IMG/VR virus record: IMGVR_UViG_3300020477_000026
Coordinates: 1-58,283 of that record
From: a virus
Length of the DNA: 58,283 nt
Direction: 5' to 3' (one strand)
The notes beneath the pieces were generated by a model. It saw only the letters and a list, made by a program, of their open reading frames with translations, was not told where the DNA came from and made no database searches. A program made the translations under genes and the position numbers. Shown piece by piece: positions 12,871-21,340 of this stretch (the stretch's first letter is position 1; each line of letters begins with the position of its first letter).

Positions 12871-13073
12871 GGCAGTTGCTCCTCCAAAGCTACATCAGCC
12901 ATTTCAATCCATTCCCTATCGTCATCACTAACGATCCTCCACATCTTCTTTATCCAAGCCATCTGGTCTTCAATTGTGGATCTCATTTCTGGCTTGAGAT
13001 GATCGTTTCTGATAAAATGATTCTCCAACGAATTCATCTTATCAGTCATCACTTCTTTAAGTGTTACCTCCAT
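12861..13073 (-). CDS. Hypothetical protein, 70 aa
   Basis: Longest opening is to 13097, but GGAG in GGAGAAGAAG precedes ATG 13073 (MEVTLKEVMTDKMNSLENHF), which is preferred. Entirely helical, charged, Met-rich. Overlaps the resolvase gene end by 17 bases. No family recognised. Confidence 0.6.
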   Translation of the reverse strand: MEVTLKEVMTDKMNSLENHFIRNDHLKPEMRSTIEDQMAWIKKMWRIVSDDDREWIEMADVALEEQLPWK

Positions 13074-13665
13074 CTTCTTCTCCATATGTACAGACATAAT
13101 AACTATCTATGATATCAGAGATAGGATTACTTCCAGTATACTGCATAATATCTTGTAGGTAAACATTAGTTTCAGCCTCGAATGCTCTACGCATTAGATC
13201 TTTATTGGCGTTACCTTTGCCTGTTGCATGTTTTTTGATTTGTGTAGGTGCTACAGGGAAAACAGGAATATCCATCCTGCTAAGTCTGTACTTCAGAATC
13301 CCTGTATTCTCACCTATATGGAAGACACGACCAGTAGCCGCGTAAGCATAATCTTCTATGTAAACTTCATATACTTCATAGCTTCTAATGATATCAATAG
13401 CCCAACTACTGATATATTTGTACCGTTCGATACTATCCAGGGCGGGCAACTCGTGACCAAAGAATAGAAATGGTGCATTCCAATACTCATCTATTAGTTT
13501 CTTCCTGTTGGTTAGATAATGAATGTCATAGGTCTGAAATGAGTCCACATATGGATCATTCACAGAAACACATATAGCAGGACTTGTGGTGCTATAATCA
13601 ATACCGACGACGTTATTGGCCTTCTTCGTCGTCCCAATCGAAATCATCATCTCCTCTATATCCAT
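13057..13665 (-). CDS. RuvC-like Holliday-junction resolvase
   Basis: About 200 residues; several ATGs (13701 to 13647) are possible and the overlap with the upstream gene argues for an inner one. RNase H-fold motifs are clear: VVGIDYSTTSPAICV (first catalytic Asp on strand 1), VYIEDYAYAATGRVFHIGEN (second acidic residue plus helix), TQIKKHATGKGNANKDLM, and ISDIIDSYYVC (final Asp pair). This is the crossover-junction endonuclease layout; it would resolve branched DNA before packaging, the job done in T4 by gp49. Confidence 0.8.
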   Translation of the reverse strand: MDIEEMMISIGTTKKANNVVGIDYSTTSPAICVSVNDPYVDSFQTYDIHYLTNRKKLIDEYWNAPFLFFGHELPALDSIERYKYISSWAIDIIRSYEVYEVYIEDYAYAATGRVFHIGENTGILKYRLSRMDIPVFPVAPTQIKKHATGKGNANKDLMRRAFEAETNVYLQDIMQYTGSNPISDIIDSYYVCTYGEEDGGNT

Positions 13666-13816
13666 CATCTTCATCCCAATCCAAAAACAACTGCTCACCA
13701 CAATAAGGACAATACTCTACGTTGTATTCTTCTTCATCATCTTCCTGTGGCAACAGTTCGATTGCAAACTCTGCATAACAGCTTTCACACGTATACTCTT
13801 CTACAGGGTCAGCCAT
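13613..13816 (-). CDS. Small zinc-ribbon-like acidic protein
   Basis: 67 residues with CESC near residues 10-13 and CPYCGEQ near 36-39, a four-Cys zinc ribbon, followed by a very acidic tail (FLDWDEDDGYRGDDDFDWDD). AGGAG ribosome site. A TATAAATA octamer lies just upstream (13827-13834) within the end of the reductase gene; it may be a late promoter or chance. Probably binds a protein or nucleic-acid partner; role unknown. Confidence 0.7.
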   Translation of the reverse strand: MADPVEEYTCESCYAEFAIELLPQEDDEEEYNVEYCPYCGEQLFLDWDEDDGYRGDDDFDWDDEEGQ

Positions 13817-13829
13817 TTGCTACTCCTAT

Positions 13830-15743
13830 TTATATTTCACAACCACCTGCAACACAGGCAAGTTCTTGAGCACCTTCAGTCATATCAGAGGATTCATAAT
13901 GAGATAGCAATTCCATCCAATCAACATCCTTAGGCATCTTAGCATCCGTGTCTTTGTATTCCTTTTGATCACAATCTTGATATGGAGCTTGTCTGTATGA
14001 ATGATCTGAGAACGGAAGGAAGCTAACACCACTCATATAATCCCAATTGTTATATACCCATGCTCCTACTTCCATCCACTCTTTCTCCTTCACAGAGATC
14101 GTTACTGACGGCTTATGCTCACACCAGTGCACTTGGTATGTCTTCCACACCTCAAGCTGTTCTATGGCGCTCATATCGGTTCTAAACACGCTATCTGGGT
14201 TAGCTTTCATTGGAAACGAGAAAACATACGTATGCTGAGGTTTGGTTATATCATCCTCTACCGGGAAACCGGCATCGACCATTGCCTTAGCCAACGGATC
14301 TTTTTTGTCAGCTCTAACCGTTCGAATATAATAAGGATTATGCCGAGCATGAATGCCACTTGCAGCATCAACCAACTGAGAAACAGTCCCACTAGGCTTA
14401 ACGCAAGTAACAGCAGCAGACTGATTAACTCCAAGCATTTCTGCATGCTGTTTATTAGCGTCGACCGCAACATCCCTGAGCCTTTGTAACCTATCTGCCA
14501 AACCATCATCTTTTCCGTTCGTTAATGTTGAATCCATAATACCTGTCAAAGAGACCCCAAGCAGTCTCTCTTCTTCACAGTTATCTTTCCATCTCTTGGA
14601 TATGTATTTGAAGTTTGTTAGTGTACTTTGCCACGTGCCGAGGATAGCTGCAAGACGAACTTTACGGTGTAAGTCATTCTCACTGTCATTGGGTCGTACA
14701 ACCACTTCTGTAAGGTTGCAGAACTCTGCATTCCGTAGGATGATTTCCGAGCACGGATTTGTTCCAAAGTCGTAACTGGCATCACGGCGTCCAAATCTTT
14801 CAACTTGCTTTTGGGCAGATTGTCTGTTGAAAATTCCACGTTCACCTGACTTGGAGTCATATAGTGCTTTCCATTCAGCCAGGAATACTCCCACTTCGGG
14901 CTTTTCTGTATAACATGCTGAGTTGTTCGATAATGCTCTTTGTGCTTCATTTTCCCACCATTGTCCACTCTTGGCTGCTCTCATTCTATCATCAGAAAGA
15001 TTAGAAAGAGAAATCAACGCGCTTCTACGTACACCTCCGACGACTACAATCTCAGCAATCTTACAAACGAGATCATGACATTCCAACGACGAAAGTTTTC
15101 TACCTGCCGCACCACGAAACTTATCCACACAAAAGTGAAACAGATCCACTAATGGATCTGGTCCTGAACTACGGCCACCAAATGTCTTTAACACACTACC
15201 TGCAGGTCGAACTTTCGACACATCCCACTTTGGTATCATTCCTGCATATAAATTAGCTATCAACTCCTTTAGAGATTTTGCCCACCCAGTACGAGAGTCA
15301 GCAACAACGATAACAGTATCACTTGAATGAAATTCATCAGCAATAACAGGTAGATTTTGAACGTATTGTCTTTCAACACTAAAACCTACTCCTGTACCAT
15401 TCATTAGAATATATAGGATTTCATCGAAAGCAGTAATACGATCAATAGCAACATACGAACAGTTATAGCCAGCAATATTGTCTCTCTTCAAAGCTGGACC
15501 TGCTGTCATAAGGGAACGCATAGAAGGCATAACTTCTAAGTTTAATGTAGCCTCTTCCAACTCTTGTCTCTGACCATTTATATCAAAGTTGTAGTTCTCT
15601 GACAAATGCTCTTCGAAGAAGTCATAATACCTACCAACGGTTTCTGACCAGGTCTCTCTTCTTCCCTCCTCAGGCAGCCATCTTGAATATCTGCTAAGAT
15701 GAATGTACTCTTGGTACTGCGTTGGTAGATGATTACTGTTCAT
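13830..15743 (-). CDS. nrdJ: Adenosylcobalamin-dependent ribonucleoside-triphosphate reductase (class II)
   Basis: 637 residues. Reduces ribonucleotides to deoxyribonucleotides using B12 radicals. Active-site elements: GYNCSY (C95, redox partner), NPCSEI (N329, C331 thiyl, E333), EFCNL (C342), and the C-terminal CVAGGC pair (C630/C635) that re-reduces the site. PSGTVSQL in the barrel matches the phosphate-binding P-S-G-T. Length and monomeric style fit the Lactobacillus-type RTPR group, somewhat shorter than its ~740 aa. Overlaps thyX; supplies dNTPs for phage replication and implies a cobalamin-containing host. Confidence 0.93.
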   Translation of the reverse strand: MNSNHLPTQYQEYIHLSRYSRWLPEEGRRETWSETVGRYYDFFEEHLSENYNFDINGQRQELEEATLNLEVMPSMRSLMTAGPALKRDNIAGYNCSYVAIDRITAFDEILYILMNGTGVGFSVERQYVQNLPVIADEFHSSDTVIVVADSRTGWAKSLKELIANLYAGMIPKWDVSKVRPAGSVLKTFGGRSSGPDPLVDLFHFCVDKFRGAAGRKLSSLECHDLVCKIAEIVVVGGVRRSALISLSNLSDDRMRAAKSGQWWENEAQRALSNNSACYTEKPEVGVFLAEWKALYDSKSGERGIFNRQSAQKQVERFGRRDASYDFGTNPCSEIILRNAEFCNLTEVVVRPNDSENDLHRKVRLAAILGTWQSTLTNFKYISKRWKDNCEEERLLGVSLTGIMDSTLTNGKDDGLADRLQRLRDVAVDANKQHAEMLGVNQSAAVTCVKPSGTVSQLVDAASGIHARHNPYYIRTVRADKKDPLAKAMVDAGFPVEDDITKPQHTYVFSFPMKANPDSVFRTDMSAIEQLEVWKTYQVHWCEHKPSVTISVKEKEWMEVGAWVYNNWDYMSGVSFLPFSDHSYRQAPYQDCDQKEYKDTDAKMPKDVDWMELLSHYESSDMTEGAQELACVAGGCEI

Positions 15744-16419
15744 TGTTGTTCCCTTCTAAAATCTCTTCCATCAATGGAAATATCTTTGCTATTTCTATTG
15801 CGCACTTTTGTGCTATTTCCCTGTGTTCTTTTTGCGTGCTAGGATCAGTCCTAAGCTCGATATAATGTACCCATGACCTAAGTGTTCCATTCATATACAT
15901 TCTACTCATGGTCAGCCCCTCAGGCAACACTGCTCGGGCTTGTTCTTTTGCAATTGAGTTTCTAATTGCCCACTTATATGCGTCCTCTGCAACTCTAATC
16001 ACTTTTGCTTGAACTGCATAAAATTGATTGATCACTTCATTGTCATCAGCCAATTCAATTGAGTTTTGACGATTCTTTACATCTTGCAATCGTGCTTCTC
16101 TCGTTACAAACTCAAGATCCTTTGTAGGATCAGCATACCTTTGACTAAATTCTTGAAAGCTAAATGATCTGTGTCTCAATATCTGTCTGGCAATATCTCT
16201 TGTTGTTTCTATTTCCAGACATGCATTTACCATTTCCAGAGGTGACCAATGTTTATGTTTGATCAAATACTTTATTAGCTTGGTTGCTGTCTCACTGTTG
16301 TTCTGGTTTGATGGATTAGAAACTCTAGCACAATATGCTACTAACCCTTCCAAATCATCTAGTCCGTGTAAAAATCCTCCGTTCTGTGAATAACTAATTA
16401 GATTTACGTTTGATTTCAT
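15733..16419 (-). CDS. thyX: Flavin-dependent thymidylate synthase
   Basis: 228 residues. ThyX signature RHRxxSxxxxSxRY is present as RHRSFSFQEFSQRY (82-95). C-terminal RSWVHYIELRTDPSTQKEHR is the conserved dUMP/FAD-binding end (R..HF..LR...AQ.E.R). Converts dUMP to dTMP with methylenetetrahydrofolate and FAD. Overlaps nrdJ by 11 bases and the HD-like gene by 26, forming a nucleotide-supply operon with the primase. Confidence 0.95.
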   Translation of the reverse strand: MKSNVNLISYSQNGGFLHGLDDLEGLVAYCARVSNPSNQNNSETATKLIKYLIKHKHWSPLEMVNACLEIETTRDIARQILRHRSFSFQEFSQRYADPTKDLEFVTREARLQDVKNRQNSIELADDNEVINQFYAVQAKVIRVAEDAYKWAIRNSIAKEQARAVLPEGLTMSRMYMNGTLRSWVHYIELRTDPSTQKEHREIAQKCAIEIAKIFPLMEEILEGNNNEQ

Positions 16420-16849
16420 CCTGTATCATCCTATCTAAATCATTATGAACTTCAGGCTTAACACGGATTGCTCCTCGTCTTGCCTGCTCTAAGTAGTTTG
16501 CCAATTCAATCAATAACAATTCCAACCTACATGGGTAATCATCTTGTCTCAAATACTCAATCCTTGGGTGAGGCAACCTACAAAATTGCCATGCTACTTC
16601 TTCAGCTTGCTCACCTATAACTTCTCTTACCTGCTCTCTCTGTAGACCTAAGTCTGGTCCATAATATACAGTTCCATAACAACTATGATAAAGACCACCC
16701 ATACAAATATAATCTGGTGCGTTCATCTCATTCTGTAGAATCTCTGCAACACCTACACAGTGATCATAAAAATCTCCACCACTATGTTTTAATCCTTCAG
16801 GCCATCTTGTAGTGCATTGTTCATGCAACCACTCAACTCTTTTGTCCAT
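16394..16849 (-). CDS. HD-like (DUF6817-type) protein
   Basis: 151 residues from ATG 16849 (AGG ribosome site; a GTG at 16858 is less likely). SGGDFYDHCVGVAEIL followed by MGGLYHSCYGT gives a His...H/YHS pattern like the HD-type helical domain of DUF6817 proteins (LLDH...L.....AGLFHS.YGT). These may be metal-dependent phosphohydrolases but the activity is not established. In the ThyX/primase operon, so a nucleotide-related role is plausible. Confidence 0.6.
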   Translation of the reverse strand: MDKRVEWLHEQCTTRWPEGLKHSGGDFYDHCVGVAEILQNEMNAPDYICMGGLYHSCYGTVYYGPDLGLQREQVREVIGEQAEEVAWQFCRLPHPRIEYLRQDDYPCRLELLLIELANYLEQARRGAIRVKPEVHNDLDRMIQDEIKRKSN

Positions 16850-16988
16850 TATTTTCACCTGCCTTGATAATCTCTTCTATTGTTCTTCCACAACCTATAC
16901 AAATTTGTTTCTCATTCAATGTGCATGTTCCGATACATGGAGAATCTTTTTTTATTTGCTCCGAGCTTCTACGTAACTGTTCAAGCAC
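16833..16988 (-). CDS. DUF1289 family small Cys protein
   Basis: 51-residue gene, GTG start at 16988 directly after the primase stop (TAGGTG), with a GGAAGAGGG ribosome site. The core DSPCIGTCTLNEKQICIGCG and RTIEEI match DUF1289: SPC(I/V)GxC...C.GCGRTxxEI. Four Cys likely bind a metal or Fe-S cluster. It overlaps the HD-like gene by 17 bases. DUF1289 proteins are common in Proteobacteria, so this may be a host-acquired gene. Confidence 0.85.
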   Translation of the reverse strand: MLEQLRRSSEQIKKDSPCIGTCTLNEKQICIGCGRTIEEIIKAGENNGQKS

Positions 16989-18002
16989 CTACACCCTCTT
17001 CCAAACGGACAGTCTCATTTTAGCTTCAAGGCCACTACACGTATTCATATCAATGATCATTTGTAAGTCTGCTTTCTTCATACCTCCAACAATCATCTCA
17101 TTGATATCTTTCTCTCCACTGTCGAATGACCACACAACAATATTATAACCTTGATTAATCACTCTATCCATCTTATCAACAATTGCTTTGTTCCTCGGCT
17201 CGTTATCAAAGATGTAGACTACATTGTCTATATCAAATGGCACATGAGCATCAGAACCAGCCATAGCAATACAATTGTCCACAAACATACTATCAAAAGG
17301 GCCCTCAGTAACATATACACGTTTACTGGCATCGACGTCATCCAAGCCATACAGCTTAGGACGACTTTCGTCCAGCATTATAGTAATGTATCGTAGAGAG
17401 CTCTTAGATAAAGATCGTCCTTGGTAACCAAAGAATTTACCATTTTGAATGAATGGGATAATAAGCCTAGGCTCATCTTTGCTAACCTCTTTAAACTTAC
17501 CAGGAACCATACTGTTAGTCCACTGGTAAAATTTTGGACAATAAAATAATTTAGCATGATACGGATTAGGTATCATGCGTTGATTTATATACTTCTTGAC
17601 TGGATGATCCCAGTCTAATTGAGAGACTTTCTTTAGCTTACGAAGTGGACTACTCGATCTTCTATAGTCAGGAAAGCTCAAAGACGTCTGCTTATTAGGT
17701 GTACTTATATTTTCTTGATTCTCGAGATTAGAAGAATCTTTTAACTTCTCCAGCTTATAAGATTGATATAGACTATGGTCCTGTTCTTCCAAAAATTTAT
17801 CAAACTTTCGTGTCACACCACAGTTATGGCAATAGTATATGTAAGAGCCTTTCTTCTCCAACATGTACCCTCGAGCTTTGAATTTGTTCTTTTGACTATC
17901 ACCACAATACGGACAAGAGAAGTTGAATAGGTTGTTCTTCTGTTTAAAGTTCCGGAAGCGGTTGGATAGCTGAAGAAGGTAACTGCGTTCAATATATATC
18001 AT
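16989..18002 (-). CDS. 61: DNA primase (T4 gp61-like)
   Basis: 337 residues, close to T4 gp61 (342). N-terminal zinc ribbon C30PYC33 and C58HNC61; central RNA polymerase/TOPRIM part with SLRYITIML, RVYVTEGPFDSMFVDN (catalytic Glu) and VVYIFDNEPRN (acidic DxD-like site), then WSFDSGEKDINEM. Makes RNA primers for lagging-strand synthesis with the gp41 helicase encoded at 38744-40108. Confidence 0.93.
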   Translation of the reverse strand: MIYIERSYLLQLSNRFRNFKQKNNLFNFSCPYCGDSQKNKFKARGYMLEKKGSYIYYCHNCGVTRKFDKFLEEQDHSLYQSYKLEKLKDSSNLENQENISTPNKQTSLSFPDYRRSSSPLRKLKKVSQLDWDHPVKKYINQRMIPNPYHAKLFYCPKFYQWTNSMVPGKFKEVSKDEPRLIIPFIQNGKFFGYQGRSLSKSSLRYITIMLDESRPKLYGLDDVDASKRVYVTEGPFDSMFVDNCIAMAGSDAHVPFDIDNVVYIFDNEPRNKAIVDKMDRVINQGYNIVVWSFDSGEKDINEMIVGGMKKADLQMIIDMNTCSGLEAKMRLSVWKRV

Positions 18003-18061
18003 ACTATACCCTGCTTAACTACAAAGTTAATTATACAGGAAATCTCACTAAAGTCAACAGT

Positions 18062-18664
18062 TTATTTGCCCATACCATAAGTATCCATTCCAGCTACAAT
18101 ATGAATCCTGGTATCCACACTTGCATTGACGAATGTGTGCACGTGCCTTGTGTCCATTACTCTTACCTTATTGTCTGCTGGGATGTGGTGTATATCTTTT
18201 CTTTTAGATACAAAGAAGCAATCTATGTCAGTCTTCAACGCAACGTGTGCTCGGACTTCATTATCATGATGCATTGTTAAACAACATGCTGGCATCATGT
18301 TCATTGCTCTAAACCTAAGAATCTTCAATTGTAATAGGTCTTGCATCTCTTGGAACAAATCCCATATAGATGAGGACTTATAAAAGTTATTGAAGAATCT
18401 AAAGTCCGTTTCTCTTACTCTGGGTCTTCTGGGTTGTTTGACAAACGAACCATCGTCCTGTCTTACCAGGTCCCATGCTAAACTACCTGCACCCTGAAAC
18501 ACATCGTTAGGGCTTCCTTTTTGTATTGTGTTTGTGTAGCAGATTTGGTTGAGAGGACCCCAACTTGTTAGTTTGGCATATCTTTGGACATCGGCCAATA
18601 CCTTGGTAGTGTCTGTCTTTAATTCAACTGAGAGCTTTTCAAAATCTTCGTTATGCTCGTACAT
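18062..18664 (-). CDS. Putative 2OG-Fe(II)/Asp β-hydroxylase-like protein
   Basis: 200 residues. HHD in ACCLTMHHDNEVRAHVALKT (H-x-D equivalent) and distal His/Arg in DTRHVHTFVNASVDTRIHIV. The compact spacing (about 55 residues) and R-x-H-V/L...N.....R.H pattern is that of aspartyl/asparaginyl β-hydroxylase-type cupins. Stands alone between primase and the small membrane genes. Substrate unknown. Confidence 0.55.
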   Translation of the reverse strand: MYEHNEDFEKLSVELKTDTTKVLADVQRYAKLTSWGPLNQICYTNTIQKGSPNDVFQGAGSLAWDLVRQDDGSFVKQPRRPRVRETDFRFFNNFYKSSSIWDLFQEMQDLLQLKILRFRAMNMMPACCLTMHHDNEVRAHVALKTDIDCFFVSKRKDIHHIPADNKVRVMDTRHVHTFVNASVDTRIHIVAGMDTYGMGK

Positions 18665-18667
18665 CTT

Positions 18668-18973
18668 TTATCCAAACAGTTTTGCAATCTCCATGTTGCC
18701 TGCCATCATGCCTAAGACCAATGCTCCACCCATTAGGATCCATCTCCATTTTTCAATTGCATCAATCTTCTTCATCAGCTCATCACGTAGATCACCTATG
18801 CGTTCATGTAATTTATCTATCTGTTCGTAATATTGTCTATTGAGTTCGTCTTGCTGGTCTAGCTTTGTTTCGTGGACAACTAAAACTTGCTTGATCTCGT
18901 TACTAACATCAGTTAGCTTTTGTATTGCAATATCTAATCTTGTAATTAGACTTTGATCATCTGGTGTTGCCAC
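18668..18973 (-). CDS. Coiled-coil protein with C-terminal membrane anchor
   Basis: About 101 residues from GTG 18973, chosen because GAGGAG lies seven bases upstream; an ATG at 18988 has no ribosome site. A long heptad-type coiled coil (about 10-75) ends in one hydrophobic helix, WRWILMGGALVLGMMAGN. The tail-anchored coiled-coil form is common in small phage membrane genes near lysis genes. No family assigned. Confidence 0.65.
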   Translation of the reverse strand: MATPDDQSLITRLDIAIQKLTDVSNEIKQVLVVHETKLDQQDELNRQYYEQIDKLHERIGDLRDELMKKIDAIEKWRWILMGGALVLGMMAGNMEIAKLFG

Positions 18974-19211
18974 GTTTAAGCTCCTCAATTTCTTTTTCTA
19001 GTTTCTCAAGTCTTGCAGAAAGTTGAGGAAACTTCTTCATCCTTTCTTCTTCATCAGTTAGGATTTTTAACCCGTATCTATGGCTGGCCCAGGTATATAA
19101 GGAGTCCATTTTGGCATAAAACCAGACACCCGTCCGTGTATCTCTAAACCAACTTTCAGTTGCTGCACCAATTATACTACCTGCAATTGATGTAATTAAC
19201 CAGAACCACAT
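18957..19211 (-). CDS. Small membrane-associated protein, 84 aa
   Basis: Begins MWFWLITSIAGSIIGAATES, a hydrophobic N-terminal helix, then a basic/aromatic region and a C-terminal coiled coil (LSARLEKLEKEIEELKRGN). Overlaps both neighbours. With 18668-18973 it forms a pair of oppositely anchored coiled-coil proteins. Function unknown. Confidence 0.6.
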   Translation of the reverse strand: MWFWLITSIAGSIIGAATESWFRDTRTGVWFYAKMDSLYTWASHRYGLKILTDEEERMKKFPQLSARLEKLEKEIEELKRGNTR

Positions 19212-19420
19212 TTATAATTCCTTTGTAGTGTTCCGTAATCAATTACTTCTAGTAGATATAATCGATCATATAAAGTATTTATCTTTCCAAAGAGCTTGTG
19301 AGCGCGTTCAAGAGATAGCTTCATCTCCTTTAGATCATAATAACTTATACCACGTGCGTGGACCAATGCATGCTCGTTGTGGGGCTTAAACTTCCTTGCC
19401 ACTGGCAGGTCCCCAGCCAA
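19196..19420 (-). CDS. Hypothetical protein, 74 aa
   Basis: Soluble, basic N-terminus (VARKFKPHNEHALVHARGIS) then helices (EMKLSLERAHKLFGKINTLYDRL). Overlaps the DUF1353 gene by 35 bases. No family recognised. Confidence 0.55.
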   Translation of the reverse strand: MAGDLPVARKFKPHNEHALVHARGISYYDLKEMKLSLERAHKLFGKINTLYDRLYLLEVIDYGTLQRNYKCGSG

Positions 19421-19856
19421 AACACCTTACCGACCAATATGCTGAATAGATTTTCCACTTAGGAACAGATGGATTAGCAGCTTTCATACCCAACAAGAAT
19501 ACCTTATCGGATAGTTGTCTTCCCTTCTTCCATGTGGCTTTGTCCATTCCTTCTGAATGATAGTATTTGCGTAATGCGGCATACAAATGGTCATGGATTA
19601 CAGCTGCTCTAGCAACATCCCATGGTGCAATCACGTTCCACACAATACGAGGAACAGAAGCTAGGTCAGTCCACATGCCCTTTTTGCATGTAATTCTACC
19701 AGTATTAGCAACGTCGGCTCCAACTTCCTGCAATAGGTCCCAGTCAACCTCAGTCATTCCATGACCTTTTACAGTGAACGACAACGACTTCTCCAACTTC
19801 CATTGCTTGGGAGGAGTAAACTCAGCACTGATCTTTCCGTTAAATTTACAACTCAT
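19386..19856 (-). CDS. DUF1353 family protein
   Basis: 156 residues. KGMWTDLASVPRIVWNVIAP followed by ARAAVIHDHLYAAL is the DUF1353 signature (G..TDLASVP......G.....A..IHD.LY), with conserved Asp and His residues that may bind metal. Common in phages near lysis and tail genes; biochemical role not established. Adjacent to the spanin pair. Confidence 0.82.
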   Translation of the reverse strand: MSCKFNGKISAEFTPPKQWKLEKSLSFTVKGHGMTEVDWDLLQEVGADVANTGRITCKKGMWTDLASVPRIVWNVIAPWDVARAAVIHDHLYAALRKYYHSEGMDKATWKKGRQLSDKVFLLGMKAANPSVPKWKIYSAYWSVRCFGWGPASGKEV

Positions 19857-19857
19857 G

Positions 19858-20334
19858 TTATTTTCCTAATATGTTCTTAAATTTGTTTAGTAAACCAGCC
19901 TCTTCGGCTTTCTTATTTTGCTTTTCAGCTTCTTCCATCATCTGTTTATTAGCCTTATTTGTATCTTCAATCTCTTGATACTGGGCTTCGTAATACTTCT
20001 GGTATGCCTCAATAATGCTTTTTTGTTGTCTAACTAACATCATTATCTTTGTCATATTAACGGATAATGCTTCATAATCTTTGTCTGTAAGTCCAAATAA
20101 TACTGGATCATACCTTTTCTTTTCTAGCGTTTCAAAGATATCCTTTCCATTAGCTTCAGTAATGATATACCATGAAATACGATCAAGAACAACTTGGTCG
20201 ACAGCAGGTAAATCGAGTGGTACTCTATCAGCCGGTTGGTATTCTACCTGTATTGGCTTGACGCTACTGCATCCTGATATTAGGATTAGCAACCCCAGGG
20301 CAAGTCCTATTGGCTTGGCTCTTTCTATCAGCAT
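19858..20334 (-). CDS. Outer-membrane spanin candidate (Rz1-like lipoprotein)
   Basis: 158 residues with lipobox ISGC after IGLALGLLILISGCSS. The start lies inside the 3' end of the i-spanin-like gene in a different frame (71-base overlap), the classic Rz/Rz1 arrangement. Unlike short Rz1 proteins it has a long periplasmic coiled-coil region (EAYQKYYEAQYQEIEDTNK). Would fuse inner and outer membranes in the last step of lysis together with the protein at 20264-20749. Confidence 0.6.
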   Translation of the reverse strand: MLIERAKPIGLALGLLILISGCSSVKPIQVEYQPADRVPLDLPAVDQVVLDRISWYIITEANGKDIFETLEKKRYDPVLFGLTDKDYEALSVNMTKIMMLVRQQKSIIEAYQKYYEAQYQEIEDTNKANKQMMEEAEKQNKKAEEAGLLNKFKNILGK

Positions 20335-20749
20335 TGACTTCTTTTTCCTTCAGTGGGACTCCGGAGAGTATCTCAAAACATCTAAGAGTATCTTTGGATC
20401 CCTTGTTAATAATTCTTTCCAACACCTTTGGCTTTGCAGCACTCATCTTACCAATATCACGAGCACCAAGCAGCTTAGACACCTTGTTGAACTTCTTGTC
20501 CATCAGCTCAACAGTTTGCCTTGACCTAGCCAAATCAGCTTGGACCTTCTTAGTTAGCTCAGATGACCTTTTGAGATCAGCCTTTGTCTGAGCTATAACT
20601 TGTTTTTGTTGTTGAACAGCGCCTTCTAGTTTAGCTTGATTCTCAGCATATATTCTCATCTTCTCTTGAGTATCGGTGTAGTACCAATACCCAAGACCGC
20701 CCATAGCAACCATTAAAACAGCCATCATGGCAGCAAGTTTGAGTCCCAT
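20264..20749 (-). CDS. Inner-membrane spanin candidate (Rz-like)
   Basis: 161 residues with an N-terminal transmembrane helix (LAAMMAVLMVAMGGLGYWYY), then a long coiled coil (residues ~30-100) and a C-terminal Cys-containing tail (NRTCPGVANPNIRM) similar to other phage i-spanins. Contains the start of the lipoprotein gene in another frame. A late-promoter-like GATAAATA lies just upstream (20775-20782). Confidence 0.65.
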   Translation of the reverse strand: MGLKLAAMMAVLMVAMGGLGYWYYTDTQEKMRIYAENQAKLEGAVQQQKQVIAQTKADLKRSSELTKKVQADLARSRQTVELMDKKFNKVSKLLGARDIGKMSAAKPKVLERIINKGSKDTLRCFEILSGVPLKEKEVNADRKSQANRTCPGVANPNIRMQ

Positions 20750-20774
20750 ATTTTAACCTCCAGTTTCCTGTGGT

Positions 20775-20782
20775 TATTTATC
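20775..20782 (-). promoter_or_regulatory. Variant T4-type late promoter before the spanins
   Basis: GATAAATA on the minus strand, one base from TATAAATA, 26 bases upstream of the i-spanin start. Position before late lysis genes makes it plausible. Confidence 0.4.
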
Positions 20783-21335
20783 ACTTCCTCATATTAGCTA
20801 ACGGATTTTCTAGCGCTCGTTTAATTTGCTTGTTCGTTTTTTCTTCCAACACTTTCATTTTGTTGGTGATGCCATCTTCCAAGCTATCCATTCTATTATT
20901 GATTCTTTCACGGAGATTATCATTACGATCATTCTCCTTGTCAATCATCTTACGAGTTGAATCTTGTATACTTTTAACTCTTCGTTCTATACTTTCAACC
21001 AGCCTTTCTGTACGAACAATCTCACCCTTGAGATCATTCTTAATTACTCTGGCTTCATCTCTGGTCTGTATAGCAGAGTCTTCAATAACCTTTTCCATCT
21101 TTTGCAATGCGTTCATATCTGTACGTAGTATTGACAGTCTTTTATCAAATCCTGATAAATCTGGTGCTACGTATGATTCTATCTTCTCCTTCATATCCAT
21201 GTAGTCTTTCCAGAATTCAAATCCTGCATAAAGACCACCTCCGAGTGTCGACAATGCTGTAACTATTACAAATATCTTCCCACCTCGAAATTTGACACCG
21301 GCAAATTCAACTTCTGTTTTGCCGTCGTCTGACAT
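20781..21335 (-). CDS. Membrane-anchored coiled-coil protein, 184 aa
   Basis: A short soluble N-terminus (EVEFAGVKFRGGKIFVIVTA) leads into one hydrophobic segment (ALSTLGGGLYAGFEF), then a very long charged coiled coil (about 45-175). AGGAG before the ATG. Such proteins recur near lysis/structural genes of marine T4-like phages, but no function is known. Confidence 0.65.
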   Translation of the reverse strand: MSDDGKTEVEFAGVKFRGGKIFVIVTALSTLGGGLYAGFEFWKDYMDMKEKIESYVAPDLSGFDKRLSILRTDMNALQKMEKVIEDSAIQTRDEARVIKNDLKGEIVRTERLVESIERRVKSIQDSTRKMIDKENDRNDNLRERINNRMDSLEDGITNKMKVLEEKTNKQIKRALENPLANMRK

Positions 21336-21340
21336 TTTGT

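Noticed and set aside
13827-13834. TATAAATA as a late promoter for the zinc-ribbon gene
   Set aside because: It is only 11 bases from the start codon and partly inside nrdJ, leaving almost no leader; may be chance, so not listed separately.
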